Positions 9,343 through 21,135 of a stretch of 64,000 nt of DNA are shown piece by piece. Position 1 is the stretch's first letter. The number at the start of each line of letters is the position of its first letter. The notes beneath the pieces are model-generated. The model was not told the origin of the DNA. It searched no databases and saw only the letters and a list, made by a program, of their open reading frames with translations. Made by a program: the position numbers and the translations under genes. The DNA is from Acidovorax sp. A79 (GTDB taxonomy: Bacteria > Pseudomonadota > Gammaproteobacteria > Burkholderiales > Burkholderiaceae_C). The stretch lies in assembly GCF_041154505.1 (NCBI RefSeq), contig NZ_AP028672.1, positions 3,822,501-3,886,500 of the forward strand, read 5' to 3'.

Positions 9343-9825
9343 ATGCAAGCCTCAAGCGCACTCGACAAGCTGGACAGGGCCATATTGCGCCGTCTGCAAG
9401 AAAATGGCCGGGAGACGTATGACGTCATCGGTGAGCAGGTGGGCCTGTCGCCCAGCGCGGTGCTGCGCCGCGTCAAGCGCCTGGAGGAAAGCGGGGTGAT
9501 CGACCGCTACGTGGCGCTGGTGCCCCCCGAGGCCGTGGGCCTGGGGCTGACCGCCTACCTCAATGTGCGGCTGGAAAAGCACACCGAAAGCCACAAGCGC
9601 AACCCCATGGACCTGTTCCGCGCCAGCGTGCAGACGTGGCCCGAAGTGGTGGAATGCGCATCGCTCACGGGCGAGATGGACTACCTGCTGCGCGTGGTGG
9701 TGGCGGACATGGCGCACTACAGCCGCTTCATCATGGACACCCTGCTCAAGCACCCCAGCGTGCAGGACTGCAAGACCAGTTTCGTGCTCGACCGGGTCAA
9801 GGCCACCACCGCCGTGCCGGTGTGA
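9343..9825 (+). CDS. Lrp/AsnC-family transcriptional regulator
   Basis: A 160-residue feast/famine regulator. The N-terminal helix-turn-helix (about residues 8-50, including GLSPSAVLRRVKRLEESG) is followed by the RAM ligand-binding domain (VVVADMAHYSRFIMDTLL). Its closest functional context is the phhA/hppD group, since Lrp proteins often control aromatic amino-acid catabolism. The lipase-foldase pair now lies between them. It is divergent from the lipase with about 165 bp between start codons, so the regulatory region may be shared. Confidence 0.9.
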   Translation: MQASSALDKLDRAILRRLQENGRETYDVIGEQVGLSPSAVLRRVKRLEESGVIDRYVALVPPEAVGLGLTAYLNVRLEKHTESHKRNPMDLFRASVQTWPEVVECASLTGEMDYLLRVVVADMAHYSRFIMDTLLKHPSVQDCKTSFVLDRVKATTAVPV

Positions 9826-9952
9826 TGCCCTCGCGCCCCGGGACGCTTGCCGCGCGATGGCCGCCGCTATACCCTTGCGGGCGGCCGGCACCCGGCGCTG
9901 CGGGGCCGGGATGGGTCGCGCAGAAGACATCCGTGGGCCCTGGTGCAAGGCA

Positions 9953-10018
9953 ATTGCTATTAATTTAGTAGCGGATGGCGCCCATGGACAAAGCGCCGAG
10001 GGCTATTTTCTGCCTTGA
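9953..10018 (-). repeat. Short palindromic element, copy C
   Basis: The intergenic sequence GCTATTAATTTAGTAGC (9956-9972) is nearly identical to the GCTATTAATTTAATAGC of copy D. It is followed by a GGCGC...GCGCC hairpin and GGCTATTTTCTGCC. The rest of 9826-10211 shows no gene. An A/T-rich stretch at 10020-10095 probably holds the promoter of the acetyltransferase gene. Confidence 0.65.
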
Positions 10019-10211
10019 TTTGAGGCATCTCACTACTTTGCTGCAATGCAGCAATTTGTACTGGAAATAATGAGGGAAAACCCTTATATTTACAGCCATG
10101 TTCGCAACGAAAGACTGGCTCAAGGCATCCTGGCACGCAGGCAGGGACATGCTGCGCCCGGTGACGGGCGGCCCGTCTCCCCATGACACCCACGCAAAGC
10201 AGGAGGTGCCC

Positions 10212-10835
10212 ATGATGGTTCCCATCCGCGCCCTGGGCCCGTCCTACCGCGAGCGGATCACCCAGCATCTGCTGAAGCTCGAACCGGCGGACCGTTATCT
10301 GCGCTTCGGCTACGCGGCCAATGACGAGCAGATCCGCCGGTATGCCGAGCACCTCGATTTCAACCGCGACGAGATCTTCGGCATCTACAACCGCCGCCTG
10401 GAACTCATCGCGATGGCCCACCTGGCGTTCTCGGAGCATCCCGAGCACAAGCACTGCGCCGAGTTTGGCGTTTCCGTGCTCAAGCAGGCGCGGGGCCGTG
10501 GTTTCGGCGCACGCCTGTTCGAGCGCGCGGTGATGCATGCGCGCAATGAAGGCGTGAACATGGTCTTCATCCATGCGCTGTCCGAGAACACCGCGATGCT
10601 CAAGATTGCCCGCAAGGCGGGCGCCACCGTGCGCCGCGACGGCTCGGAGTCCGAGGCCTACCTCCAGATCCAGCCCGCCAGCCTGGACACGCGCATGGCC
10701 GAGATCGTGGAGCAGCAGTTTGCCGAGGTGGACTACCAGATCAAGAAGCAGGCCAAGCAGTTCTGGGATTTCCTGGCGGGCGTGCAGGAAGTGCGCAGCG
10801 GCGTGCAGCACGCGCGCCACCAGTCCGCCGAGTGA
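10212..10835 (+). CDS. GNAT-family acetyltransferase
   Basis: A protein of about 207 residues with a GNAT fold: the central strand HLAFSEHPEHKHCAEFGVSV leads into the acetyl-CoA loop QARGRGFGARLFERAV, then MVFIHALSENTAMLKIARKAG. A helical tail of about 60 residues follows. The acceptor is unknown. The start is set by a strong AGGAGGT at 10201-10207, five bases before ATG 10212. An ATG at 10098 is in frame but has no ribosome-binding site. Confidence 0.8.
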   Translation: MMVPIRALGPSYRERITQHLLKLEPADRYLRFGYAANDEQIRRYAEHLDFNRDEIFGIYNRRLELIAMAHLAFSEHPEHKHCAEFGVSVLKQARGRGFGARLFERAVMHARNEGVNMVFIHALSENTAMLKIARKAGATVRRDGSESEAYLQIQPASLDTRMAEIVEQQFAEVDYQIKKQAKQFWDFLAGVQEVRSGVQHARHQSAE

Positions 10836-10932
10836 CCAGCGGCGGGCCCGGGCCGCAAGGCGCGGGCGCCATGGCGCGCTGTCACAACAATCCGCTATCC
10901 TAGGGGCCTGATTCACTACCCGCACGTCCTCA

Positions 10933-11817
10933 GTGTCTGACCCGCACCCTGCGCACTCCGGGCGCTTGCCCGAGAGGGAAGACAAGCGCACCTTCCTGCA
11001 GAAAGTGGCCGAGTTCATCCATCCGGGGCCGGACTCCACGGAAGAGCTCATCGAAACCCTGGCCGAGGCCGAGGACAACGAGGTCATCGGGGCCGAATCG
11101 CGCGTGATGCTCGAGCGTGTCATCCGCATGGCCGACATGACGGCGGGCGACGTGATGGTGGCCGCGCCGCGCATGGACCTCGTCAACATCGACGCGCCGT
11201 TCGACGAGCTGCTGCACCTTGTCATCAACACCGCGCATTCGCGGTTTCCGGTGTACCAGGGCGAGCGCGAGAACATCATCGGCATCCTCATGGCCAAGGA
11301 CCTGCTCAAGCTGCAGCGGGCACCCGAGCTGAACATCCGCGCGCTGCTGCGCCCCGCCGTCTTCGTGCCCGAAAGCAAGGGCCTGAACGACCTGCTGCGC
11401 GAATTCCGCGGCAACCGCAACCACCTGGCGATCGTGATCGACGAGTTCGGCCGCGTGGCCGGGCTCATCACCATCGAGGACGTGCTCGAGCAGATCGTGG
11501 GCGAGATCGAGGACGAGTTCGACATTCCCGAGGACGACGGCGACATCTTCGGGCTGGCCGACCGCACCTACCGCGTGAGCGGCGACACCTCGGTCGAACG
11601 GGTTTCCGAGGCGTTCGACGTGCTGGTCCAGGGCAGCGACCCCGACGAAACCTTCGACACCATCGGTGGCCTGATCGCCCACGAAATGGGCCATGTGCCC
11701 AAGCGCGGCGAGCACCTGCAGCTGGGCGGGCTGCACTTCGTCGTGCTGCACACCAAGGGCGGCGCCGTGCGCTGGTTCAAGGTGTCGCGGGTCGAAGACG
11801 CCAGCGCCGGCGGCTGA
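10933..11817 (+). CDS. corC: CorC/HlyC-family CBS-domain protein
   Basis: A 294-residue cytosolic protein with paired CBS domains (about residues 68-190, including MTAGDVMVAAPRMDLV and VAGLITIEDVLEQIVGEI) and a C-terminal CorC_HlyC domain. Such proteins are linked to Mg/Co efflux and to envelope maintenance. The GTG at 10933 is the likely start. It overlaps lnt by one base, a pairing conserved in many Proteobacteria (ybeX-lnt), so the two are cotranscribed. Confidence 0.9.
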   Translation: MSDPHPAHSGRLPEREDKRTFLQKVAEFIHPGPDSTEELIETLAEAEDNEVIGAESRVMLERVIRMADMTAGDVMVAAPRMDLVNIDAPFDELLHLVINTAHSRFPVYQGERENIIGILMAKDLLKLQRAPELNIRALLRPAVFVPESKGLNDLLREFRGNRNHLAIVIDEFGRVAGLITIEDVLEQIVGEIEDEFDIPEDDGDIFGLADRTYRVSGDTSVERVSEAFDVLVQGSDPDETFDTIGGLIAHEMGHVPKRGEHLQLGGLHFVVLHTKGGAVRWFKVSRVEDASAGG

Positions 11818-13436
11818 TGGCCCGCGCGCGCACGACGCCGGGGCTGCCGCTGGCCCTGCAGGCGCTGCTGGCCGTGGCTGCCGGCGTCGCGCAGGCGGCC
11901 TCGCTGGCCTGGCCGTGGAGCGGCGAGCCCCTGTGGTGGCTGCAGATCGCCTCCATGGCGATGCTGGCCTGGCTGGTGCGCCCGCAGGCCACCGCGTCCG
12001 TGGCCTGGCGGCGCGGTGCCGCCATCGGCGGCCTGTTCGCCACGGCCTGGCTGGCGGGCACGTTCTGGTGGCTTTTCATCTCCATGCACACCTACGGCGG
12101 GCTGGCCGCGCCGCTGGCGGTGGCGGCGGTGCTGGGCCTCGCGGCGTTCCTGGGCAGCTACTACGCGGTGATGCTGGGGCTTTTTTGCCGCCTGGCGCTT
12201 GCCAACAGGGCGCTGACAGCTATTGTTTTCGGAGCATTCTGGCTGCTGGCCGAACTGGCGCGCGGCACGCTGTGGACGGGTTTCCCGTGGGGCGCGGGCG
12301 GCTATGCCCACGTTGACGGGCCGCTGGCGGTGCTGGCGCGTATCCTGGGCGTGTACGGCGTCGGGGCGGTGGCTGCGATGCTGGCGATGCTGGCCGTGCA
12401 ATGGCGCCCGGGGGATCTGCGCCACTGGCGCCTGTGGGGGCTGGCCGGCGTTCTCGCGGCGGGCCTGGCGGGCGCCACGCTGGAGCGCCATTGCGCGGTG
12501 AACCTGTGCCATACGCCATCGGCCCGCGCGGCGCCGCCGATGACCCTGGAACTGCTGCAGGGGAACATCCCGCAGGACGAGAAGTTCCAGCAGGGCAGCG
12601 GCGTGCCGATGGCGCTCAAGTGGTATGCCGACGCGCTGCGCGACGCCAGGGCCGACCTGGTGGTGGCGCCCGAAACCGCCATCCCGCTGCTGCCCCAGCA
12701 GCTCATGCCGGGCTACCTGGAAGGCATCCAGCAGCGCTACGCGCAGGGCTCCCAGGCGGCGCTGCTGGGCATTCCGCTGGGCAGCGAAACGCTGGGCTAC
12801 ACCAATTCGGTGCTGGGCATCGGCCCCGGCCACCAGAAGACGCCGTACCGCTATGACAAGCACCACCTGGTGCCGTTCGGGGAATTCATCCCGCCGTTCT
12901 TCAGATGGTTCACGGCCATGATGGACATCCCGCTGGGCGATTTCAACCGCGGAACCGTGGGCCAGGCCCCGTTTGCCTGGGCAGGCCAGCGCATCGCCCC
13001 CAACATCTGCTACGAAGACCTTTTTGGCGAGGAACTGGGCGCGCGGTTCGCCAACCCGGCGCAGGCGCCGACGGTGTTCGTCAATTTCAGCAACATCGGC
13101 TGGTTCGGCGACACCGTGGCCATCGACCAGCACCTGCACATCAGCCGCATGCGCTCGCTGGAATTCGAGCGCCCCATGGTGCGCGCGACCAACACGGGCG
13201 CCACCGCCATCATCGACCACCGGGGCGTGGTCACCCACCAGCTGGCGCGGCACACGCGGGGCGTGCTCAAGGGCGAGGTGTGGGGCCGGGGGATGGATGC
13301 CGCCAGTGGCTGGCACATCACGCCGTACGCGTGGTGGGTGTCGCGCTGGGGGCTGGTGCCCCTGTGGATCTTCGGGGGGCTGGCCCTGGTTTTTGCCCTG
13401 GTGGCGAGGCGGTGGCAGACGGTGCGCGGGAATTGA
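11817..13436 (+). CDS. lnt: Apolipoprotein N-acyltransferase
   Basis: It adds the third acyl chain to the N-terminal Cys of lipoproteins in the inner membrane. The 539 residues comprise an N-terminal block of transmembrane helices to about residue 222, then a periplasmic nitrilase domain with the catalytic triad Glu286 (VAPETAIP), Lys348 ([11 protein letters not shown]) and Cys398 (NICYEDLFG). The start ATG overlaps the corC stop. Residues 124-140 ([16 protein letters not shown]) are encoded by a stretch that resembles the short palindromic elements found elsewhere in this window. Confidence 0.96.
   Translation: MARARTTPGLPLALQALLAVAAGVAQAASLAWPWSGEPLWWLQIASMAMLAWLVRPQATASVAWRRGAAIGGLFATAWLAGTFWWLFISMHTYGGLAAPLAVAAVLGLAAFLGSYYAVMLGLFCRLALANRALTAIVFGAFWLLAELARGTLWTGFPWGAGGYAHVDGPLAVLARILGVYGVGAVAAMLAMLAVQWRPGDLRHWRLWGLAGVLAAGLAGATLERHCAVNLCHTPSARAAPPMTLELLQGNIPQDEKFQQGSGVPMALKWYADALRDARADLVVAPETAIPLLPQQLMPGYLEGIQQRYAQGSQAALLGIPLGSETLGYTNSVLGIGPGHQKTPYRYDKHHLVPFGEFIPPFFRWFTAMMDIPLGDFNRGTVGQAPFAWAGQRIAPNICYEDLFGEELGARFANPAQAPTVFVNFSNIGWFGDTVAIDQHLHISRMRSLEFERPMVRATNTGATAIIDHRGVVTHQLARHTRGVLKGEVWGRGMDAASGWHITPYAWWVSRWGLVPLWIFGGLALVFALVARRWQTVRGN
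12187..12236 (+). repeat. Possible translated palindromic element, copy G (inside lnt)
   Basis: GCTATTGTTTTCGGAG at 12219-12234 differs by one base from GCTATTGTTTTAGGAG inside the histidine kinase gene (62965-62980). It is preceded in both by CCGC.TGGCGC at the same spacing and is read in the same frame. Within lnt it falls in a transmembrane region, so part of the similarity could be native sequence. Confidence 0.5.
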
Positions 13437-13596
13437 TCCAGGTCATGTGCTGCCGGGGTGTCCCGGTGCCTTGCCGGGCCAAAACCGGGATGTGTCTTTC
13501 TCTGCCTTGATAATGGAGCCCCACAAGCGGGGGCTTGTGTTTGCATACAACGATGATTTGAAGCGGGCCCACCGCTGTTCTGGAGCACGACTGAAG

Positions 13597-14127
13597 ATGG
13601 CTGATTCCTTTTCCTACGAACAACTGATCGCCTCGGGCGAGGGCCGGCTGTTCGGCGCTGACAGCGGGCGCCTGCCGCTGCCGCCCATGCTGATGTTTGA
13701 CCGCATCACGCACATCGACAGCGATGGTGGCGCGCACGGGCTGGGAAAGATCCGCGCCGAACTTGACGTGCGCCCGGACCTCTGGTTCTTTGCCTGCCAC
13801 TTCCAGGGCGACCCGGTCATGCCCGGCTGCCTGGGGCTGGACGCCATGTGGCAGCTCATCGGCTTTTACCTGACCTGGCTGCAATTGCCTGGCCGCGGCC
13901 GGGCGCTGGGCGCGGGCGAGGTCAAGTTCACCGGCGAAGTGGGCCCGGACGTGAAGCTCGTCACCTACGAAATCGACATCAAGCGCGTCATCAAGCGCAA
14001 GCTGGTCATGGCCATTGGCGATGCCCGGCTGCTGGCCGATGGCAAGGAAATCTACGTGGCCAACGACCTGCGTGTGGGCTTGTTCAAACGCGAGGAAGAT
14101 GGCGCCGCACAAGGAGCCGCAGCATGA
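13597..14127 (+). CDS. fabA: 3-hydroxydecanoyl-ACP dehydratase/isomerase
   Basis: It dehydrates 3-hydroxydecanoyl-ACP and isomerises trans-2 to cis-3-decenoyl-ACP, the branch point of anaerobic unsaturated fatty acid synthesis. The 176-residue hotdog protein has the active-site His68 in [14 protein letters not shown] and Asp82 in [13 protein letters not shown] 13597 is chosen because it gives the normal FabA N-terminus and length. An in-frame ATG at 13513 lacks support. A small CACAAGC-GGGG-GCTTGTG hairpin lies in the leader at 13522-13539. The gene overlaps fabB by 4 bp. Confidence 0.96.
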   Translation: MADSFSYEQLIASGEGRLFGADSGRLPLPPMLMFDRITHIDSDGGAHGLGKIRAELDVRPDLWFFACHFQGDPVMPGCLGLDAMWQLIGFYLTWLQLPGRGRALGAGEVKFTGEVGPDVKLVTYEIDIKRVIKRKLVMAIGDARLLADGKEIYVANDLRVGLFKREEDGAAQGAAA

Positions 14128-15338
14128 AACGCGTGGTGATCACGGGCGCGGGCATTGTCTCGTGCATCGGCAACGACATGGGCACCGTCACGCAGTCGCT
14201 GCGGGAGAGCCGCTCGGGCATCCGTGCCATGCCGCAGTTCACCGAGCTGGGCATGCGCAGCCAGGTGGCGGGCGTGCCGCAGATCAACCTCGAAGAGCTG
14301 ATCGACCGCAAGCAGCTGCGCTTCATGGGCGATGCGGCAGCCTATGCGCACATCTCGCTGGCCAACGCGATCGCCGAATCGGGCCTCACGCCCGAACAGG
14401 TGTCGCACCCGCGCACCGGCCTCATCATGGGCTCGGGCGGCGGCTCGCCCGCCAACCAGATCGAGGCGGCGGACATCCTGCGCAGCAAGGGCATCCGCCG
14501 CGTGGGGCCCTACCAGGTCACGCGCTGCATGAGCTCCACCGTGTCCGCCTGCCTGTCGACCAACTTCGGCATCAAGGGCATCAACTACTCCATCACCTCG
14601 GCCTGCAGCACCTCGGCCCACTGCATCGGCGCGGCCGCCCAGCAGATCGCCTGGGGCATGCAGGACGTGATGTTCGCCGGCGGCGGCGAGGAGGTCACCT
14701 GGGGCATGGGCCTGCTGTTCGACGCCATGGGCGCCATGTCCAGCGCCTACAACGCCACGCCCGAGAAGGCCTCGCGCGCCTATGACGCCAACCGCGACGG
14801 CTTCGTGCTGTCGGGCGGCGGCGGCGCCGTGGTGCTGGAGAGCCTGGAGCATGCGCAGGCGCGCGGCGCCACCATCCTGGGTGAGGTCATCGGGTTCGGC
14901 GCCACGTCCGACGGCGCCGACATGGTGGCCCCTTCGGGCGACGGCGCGATCGCCTGCATGCGCCAGGCCATCTCCACCGTGAGCGAACCCATCGACTACA
15001 TCAACACCCACGGCACCTCCACGCCCGTGGGCGACGTGCCCGAGCTGCGCGCCATCCGCGAGGTGTTCGGCGACGCGATTCCGCCGTTCTCGTCCACCAA
15101 GTCGCTCACCGGCCACTCGCTGGGCGCCACGGGCGTGCAGGAGGCGATCTACTGCCTGTTGATGCTGCGCCAGGGCTTCATCGCGGGCTCGGCCCACATC
15201 GAGACGCTGGAGCCCGCCGCCGAGGGCATGCCCCTGGTGCGCGAGACGCGCGATGCGCCCATCCGCACGGCACTGTCCAACAGCTTCGGCTTTGGCGGAA
15301 CCAACGCCAGCCTGGTCCTGCGCCGCTGGGATAACTGA
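14124..15338 (+). CDS. fabB: 3-oxoacyl-ACP synthase I
   Basis: It elongates the cis-3-decenoyl-ACP made by FabA and so commits carbon to unsaturated fatty acids. The 404-residue thiolase-fold enzyme has the Cys-His-His triad: Cys161 (TSACSTSAH), His296 ([11 protein letters not shown]) and His331 (GHSLGATG). The ATGA overlap with fabA implies translational coupling in a classic fabAB operon. A strong terminator follows. Confidence 0.96.
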   Translation: MKRVVITGAGIVSCIGNDMGTVTQSLRESRSGIRAMPQFTELGMRSQVAGVPQINLEELIDRKQLRFMGDAAAYAHISLANAIAESGLTPEQVSHPRTGLIMGSGGGSPANQIEAADILRSKGIRRVGPYQVTRCMSSTVSACLSTNFGIKGINYSITSACSTSAHCIGAAAQQIAWGMQDVMFAGGGEEVTWGMGLLFDAMGAMSSAYNATPEKASRAYDANRDGFVLSGGGGAVVLESLEHAQARGATILGEVIGFGATSDGADMVAPSGDGAIACMRQAISTVSEPIDYINTHGTSTPVGDVPELRAIREVFGDAIPPFSSTKSLTGHSLGATGVQEAIYCLLMLRQGFIAGSAHIETLEPAAEGMPLVRETRDAPIRTALSNSFGFGGTNASLVLRRWDN

Positions 15339-15359
15339 GCCGAGAGGTTTTCAGCGCAA

Positions 15360-15393
15360 CCCGCCATCCCGCGAGGGATGGGCGGGTTTTTTC
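15360..15393 (+). terminator. Rho-independent terminator of fabAB
   Basis: CCCGCCATCCC pairs with GGGATGGGCGGG (one bulged base) across a four-base loop, followed by TTTTTT at 15387-15392. The tract runs into the stop codon of the convergent LysR gene. Confidence 0.9.
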
Positions 15394-16297
15394 ATACCGC
15401 CTTTGCCGAAAGGGCTCGGTGCAACAGCCCCGGCAGCATGGCCAGCATGCGCGTGGCGGGCAGGCCCTGGGGCAGGGCGCGGGCGTGGTAGCTGTACAGC
15501 GACATGGGCGGCAGCTCGTGCAGCTCCAGCGCCACCATGGTCCCGGGGTCGAGCTGGGTGGCGGTGAGAAAGTCGATCACCGTCCAGCCCATGCCCCGGC
15601 GCACCAGGTCCAGCGCCAGGCGCGAGGTCTGCACCTGCAGGCCCGGCCCCGCGGGCGTGCCCAGGCGCTGTGCGAGGTCGTCGATGGACTGGCGCATGGG
15701 GTCGTCCCCCACCAGGCGGATCACCGGCACCTGCGCCAGCCGGGCGCTGGGCGCCACGGCGCGCGGCGCGCGCGTCCACACGGACTGCGCCACCGCCAGG
15801 TACATGCGCCCGCTGACCAGCAGATCGCTGCGGATCTGCGGGTGCGGGTGCTTGTAGAAGCCCAGGCAGAAATCCACGCTGCGAGTGAGCAGGGCCTGCG
15901 TCATCTGGTCCTGGTGGATGGTGCGCACTTCCACGCCCACCTGCGGGTAGCGCAGCGCATGCTCCTGCAGCACCAGGGGCAGGAACTCGTGCGTGATCGA
16001 GGGGATGGCCGCCAGGCGCACGTCGCCCGTGTCGCTGGTGCCCAGGTTGCGCGCCGTGCGGCGCAGGGCGTCGAGCTGGCGGTGGATGCCCGTGGACTCG
16101 GTGGCCAGCACCTGCGCCTCGGGCGTGGGCGTGAGGCCGGCCGGCGTGCGCACGAACAGCCGGTAGCCCAGCTGCAGCTCGGTGTGCGCCACGGCCTTGC
16201 TCACGGCCGAGGGGGTGATGCACAGCAGCCGCGCCGCGGCGCTCATGTTGCCGGTTTGCAGAACGGCCTGGAACACCTCGAGTTGCCGCAGGTTCAT
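15392..16297 (-). CDS. LysR-family transcriptional regulator
   Basis: A 301-residue regulator. The winged helix-turn-helix occupies residues 1-60 (MNLRQLEVFQAVLQTGNMSA and LCITPSAVSKAVAHTE), followed by a periplasmic-binding-type effector domain. It is divergent from the asparaginase gene across about 170 bp, the usual arrangement for a LysR regulator and its target, so it may control asparaginase expression in response to an amino acid. The effector is not deducible. Confidence 0.9.
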   Translation of the reverse strand: MNLRQLEVFQAVLQTGNMSAAARLLCITPSAVSKAVAHTELQLGYRLFVRTPAGLTPTPEAQVLATESTGIHRQLDALRRTARNLGTSDTGDVRLAAIPSITHEFLPLVLQEHALRYPQVGVEVRTIHQDQMTQALLTRSVDFCLGFYKHPHPQIRSDLLVSGRMYLAVAQSVWTRAPRAVAPSARLAQVPVIRLVGDDPMRQSIDDLAQRLGTPAGPGLQVQTSRLALDLVRRGMGWTVIDFLTATQLDPGTMVALELHELPPMSLYSYHARALPQGLPATRMLAMLPGLLHRALSAKAV

Positions 16298-16328
16298 GGC
16301 CAGGGTCCGGTGGTAGGGATATGAGTGA

Positions 16329-17537
<1,209 letters not shown>

Positions 17538-18024
17538 GCTCCCCCCTGAGGCGCTGCGCGCCTTCCCCCCTGAGGGGGACGCACCCGGTGGACTGGCGGA
17601 GCCAGATCCACGGGTGCTCTCGCGATAACGGCGCGCCTTGTTGTACGGGCTGGGTATGGCGAGCGACGGATTTTTTACTGATTTGGTGCACTGCTGTGCA
17701 CCGATGGTTGCCTGCAAGGGCGGCACCTGCACGCGGTGGCTTATGGGCGGCGCGGATGGGTTGGAAAGGCTGGGGCTCCACGAGGGCTCTGGCCTTTTTT
17801 CATGGGGCGGGCGGTTTCGACCTCCGGCTGCTGGCAGCGACTGGCGGTGGCGTCGCGGTGTTTGCAGGGCGGCCTTGCTGCGGCGCCGTAAAATGATCGG
17901 TTCGCGTGTGCGATGCCCGTCCGTGCTGCCCGGGGTGGTCGGCAGGCCTTGCGCCCACGCCTTGCATCGTTTTTCTTTTCTCCTCCTACTTGCCCGGCCC
18001 TGGCTTGCCAGTGCCACAGACGCC
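17538..18024. other. Gene-free spacer with stacked hairpins before glyQ
   Basis: These 487 bp carry no credible gene. They hold a CCCCC-CTGA-GGGGG hairpin (17563-17578), a long stem CACCCGGTGGACTGGC/GCCAGATCCACGGGTG at 17582-17616, and a GGTGCAC-TGCT-GTGCACC dyad at 17685-17702. The first two look like a transcription-stop or repeat unit for the asparaginase gene. A TAAAAT at 17889 is a candidate -10 for glyQ, but I cannot place a convincing -35. Confidence 0.55.
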
Positions 18025-18930
<906 letters not shown>

Positions 18931-18935
18931 GAGAA

Positions 18936-21083
18936 ATGACGATGACAACCCAAAACCTTCTCGTTGAACTGTTTGTCGAAGAGCTGCCGCCCAAGGCGCT
19001 GCAGAAGCTGGGCGATGCCTTTGCCACCGTGCTGGGCGACCAGCTCAAGGCGCAGGGCCTGGCCACGGCAGCGTCCGTGGTCACGCCCTTTGCCTCGCCC
19101 CGCCGCCTGGCCGCGCATGTGACCGGCGTGGCCGGCAAGGCGGCTGACAAGGCCGTGCAGCAAAAGCTCATGCCCGTGACCGTGGGGCTCGACGCCAGCG
19201 GCAACGCCAGCCCGGCGCTGTTGAAAAAGCTGCAGGCCCTGGGTGCGGATGTGTCCGACCCGGCAGCCGCCGTGGCGGCGCTCAAGCGCGCGCAGGACGG
19301 CAAGGCCGAGGCCCTGTTCTACGACAGCGTGGTGCCCGGCGCGACGCTGCAGGACGGCCTGCAGAAAGCGCTGCAGGAAGCCATCGCCAAGCTGCCCATC
19401 CCCAAGGTCATGAGCTACCAGCTCGAGACCGACTGCGAACTGCCCGGCTGGACCAGCGTGAACTTCGTGCGCCCCGCGCACGGCCTGGTGGCGTTGCATG
19501 GCAGCACCGTGGTGCCGGTGAAGGCGCTGGGCCTGTCGGCGGGCAACAGCACGCAGGGCCACCGGTTTGAAGCCGCCGTGTCGCCCGTGGTGCTGGCAGA
19601 CGCCGACAGCTATGCCGCCACGCTGCGAAAAGACGGCGCCGTGATCGCATCCTTTGCCGAGCGCAAGGCCGAGATCGTCCGCCAACTGGCCGCAGCCGCC
19701 GCCCAGGTGGGCAACGGCGCGCGCCCCATCGAAGATGAGGCCCTGCTCGACGAAGTGACCGCGCTGGTCGAGCGGCCCAACGTGGTCACCTGCTCGTTCG
19801 AGACCGAGTTCCTCGACGTGCCACAGGAATGCCTGATCCTCACGATGAAGGCCAACCAGAAGTACTTTCCGCTGCTGGACGCCGCGGGCAAGCTCACCCA
19901 CAAGTTCCTGGTGGTGAGCAACATCAGCCCCGAAGACACGAGCTTCGTGACCGGCGGCAACGAGCGCGTGGTGCGCCCGCGCCTGGCCGACGCGAAGTTC
20001 TTCTTCGACCAGGACCGCAAGAAGACCCTGGAGTCTCGGGTCGCGGGACTCTCCAAAGTTGTCTACCACAACAAGCTTGGCACTCAAGGCGAGCGCATGG
20101 AGCGTGTGTGCTCCATCGCGAAATTCATCGGACAGCAACTGGGTGGCGCGGAGCTTGCCGAAAAGGCAGTGTTGGCTGCGCGTCTCGCCAAGGCCGACTT
20201 GCTGACGGATATGGTGGGGGAGTTTCCGGAGCTGCAGGGCATCATGGGTAACTACTACGCCCGCAACGATGGCTTGAGCGAGGAAATTGCAAACGCTATT
20301 TCTGACCATTACTGCCCACGTTTTTCTGGCGACTTCTTACCCACCAGTTTGGTGGGTGTGTCTGTCGCGCTGGCCGACAAGCTGGAAACCCTGGTCGGCA
20401 TGTTCGGCATCGGCAACCTGCCCACCGGCGACCGCGATCCGTTCGCGCTGCGCCGCCATGCGCTGGGCGTGATCCGCATGCTGGTCGAAAAAGACCTGCC
20501 ACTGCAGCTCAACGACCTGCTGGCCGGTGCCGTGCCCGCCTTTGGCGACAAGATCACCGACGCATCGGCGCCCCTGGCCGACTTCATCTACGACCGCCTC
20601 GCCGGCAGCCTGCGCGAGCAGGGCTACCGCGCACAGGAGGTCGACGCCGTCATGGCCCTGCGCCCGCAGCGCCTGGCCCTGGTCGAAAAGCAGCTCGCGG
20701 CCGTGCGCGCCTTTGCCGCACTGCCCGAAAGCCCGGCCCTGGCCGCGGCCAACAAGCGCGTGGGCAACATCCTGAAGAAGGCCGAGGTCGAAGGCGCTGT
20801 GGATGCCCACGTGAACCCCGAGCTGCTGCAGGAAAAGGCCGAGCAGGACCTGTACGCCGCGCTGCAGCGCTTCGTGCCCGAGGCCAACGCCCAGTTCGAC
20901 GCGGGCGACTACACCGCCAGCCTGCAGACCCTGGCCGTGCTGCGCGCGCCGGTGGATGCGTTCTTCGACGACGTGATGGTCAACGCCGAGCAGCTGGATG
21001 TGCGGATGAACCGCCTGGGTCTGCTCAAGATGCTGCACAACGCGATGAACCGCGTGGCCGACCTCTCGCGCCTGGCCGTTTGA
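18936..21083 (+). CDS. glyS: Glycyl-tRNA synthetase beta subunit
   Basis: The beta chain binds tRNA(Gly) and is needed for charging. It has 715 residues if ATG 18936 is used, or 713 from ATG 18942. The start region reads TQNLLVELFVEELPPKALQKL, and an anticodon-binding-like helical domain closes the C-terminus. The segment about 20030-20360 has codon choices (tct, ctt, gtt, att, aaa) visibly different from its flanks while the protein stays intact. Confidence 0.97.
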   Translation: MTMTTQNLLVELFVEELPPKALQKLGDAFATVLGDQLKAQGLATAASVVTPFASPRRLAAHVTGVAGKAADKAVQQKLMPVTVGLDASGNASPALLKKLQALGADVSDPAAAVAALKRAQDGKAEALFYDSVVPGATLQDGLQKALQEAIAKLPIPKVMSYQLETDCELPGWTSVNFVRPAHGLVALHGSTVVPVKALGLSAGNSTQGHRFEAAVSPVVLADADSYAATLRKDGAVIASFAERKAEIVRQLAAAAAQVGNGARPIEDEALLDEVTALVERPNVVTCSFETEFLDVPQECLILTMKANQKYFPLLDAAGKLTHKFLVVSNISPEDTSFVTGGNERVVRPRLADAKFFFDQDRKKTLESRVAGLSKVVYHNKLGTQGERMERVCSIAKFIGQQLGGAELAEKAVLAARLAKADLLTDMVGEFPELQGIMGNYYARNDGLSEEIANAISDHYCPRFSGDFLPTSLVGVSVALADKLETLVGMFGIGNLPTGDRDPFALRRHALGVIRMLVEKDLPLQLNDLLAGAVPAFGDKITDASAPLADFIYDRLAGSLREQGYRAQEVDAVMALRPQRLALVEKQLAAVRAFAALPESPALAAANKRVGNILKKAEVEGAVDAHVNPELLQEKAEQDLYAALQRFVPEANAQFDAGDYTASLQTLAVLRAPVDAFFDDVMVNAEQLDVRMNRLGLLKMLHNAMNRVADLSRLAV

Positions 21084-21135
21084 CCGGATGGCCCAAGCTG
21101 ATAGGCTGGCGATTCTCACAAGGTAACCAAGCCCC

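Noticed and set aside
17685..17702. Possible NtrC-type site
   Set aside because: Nitrogen-regulator sites read TGCACCA...TGGTGCA; here the half-sites are in the opposite order, and no sigma-54 -24/-12 pair is evident.
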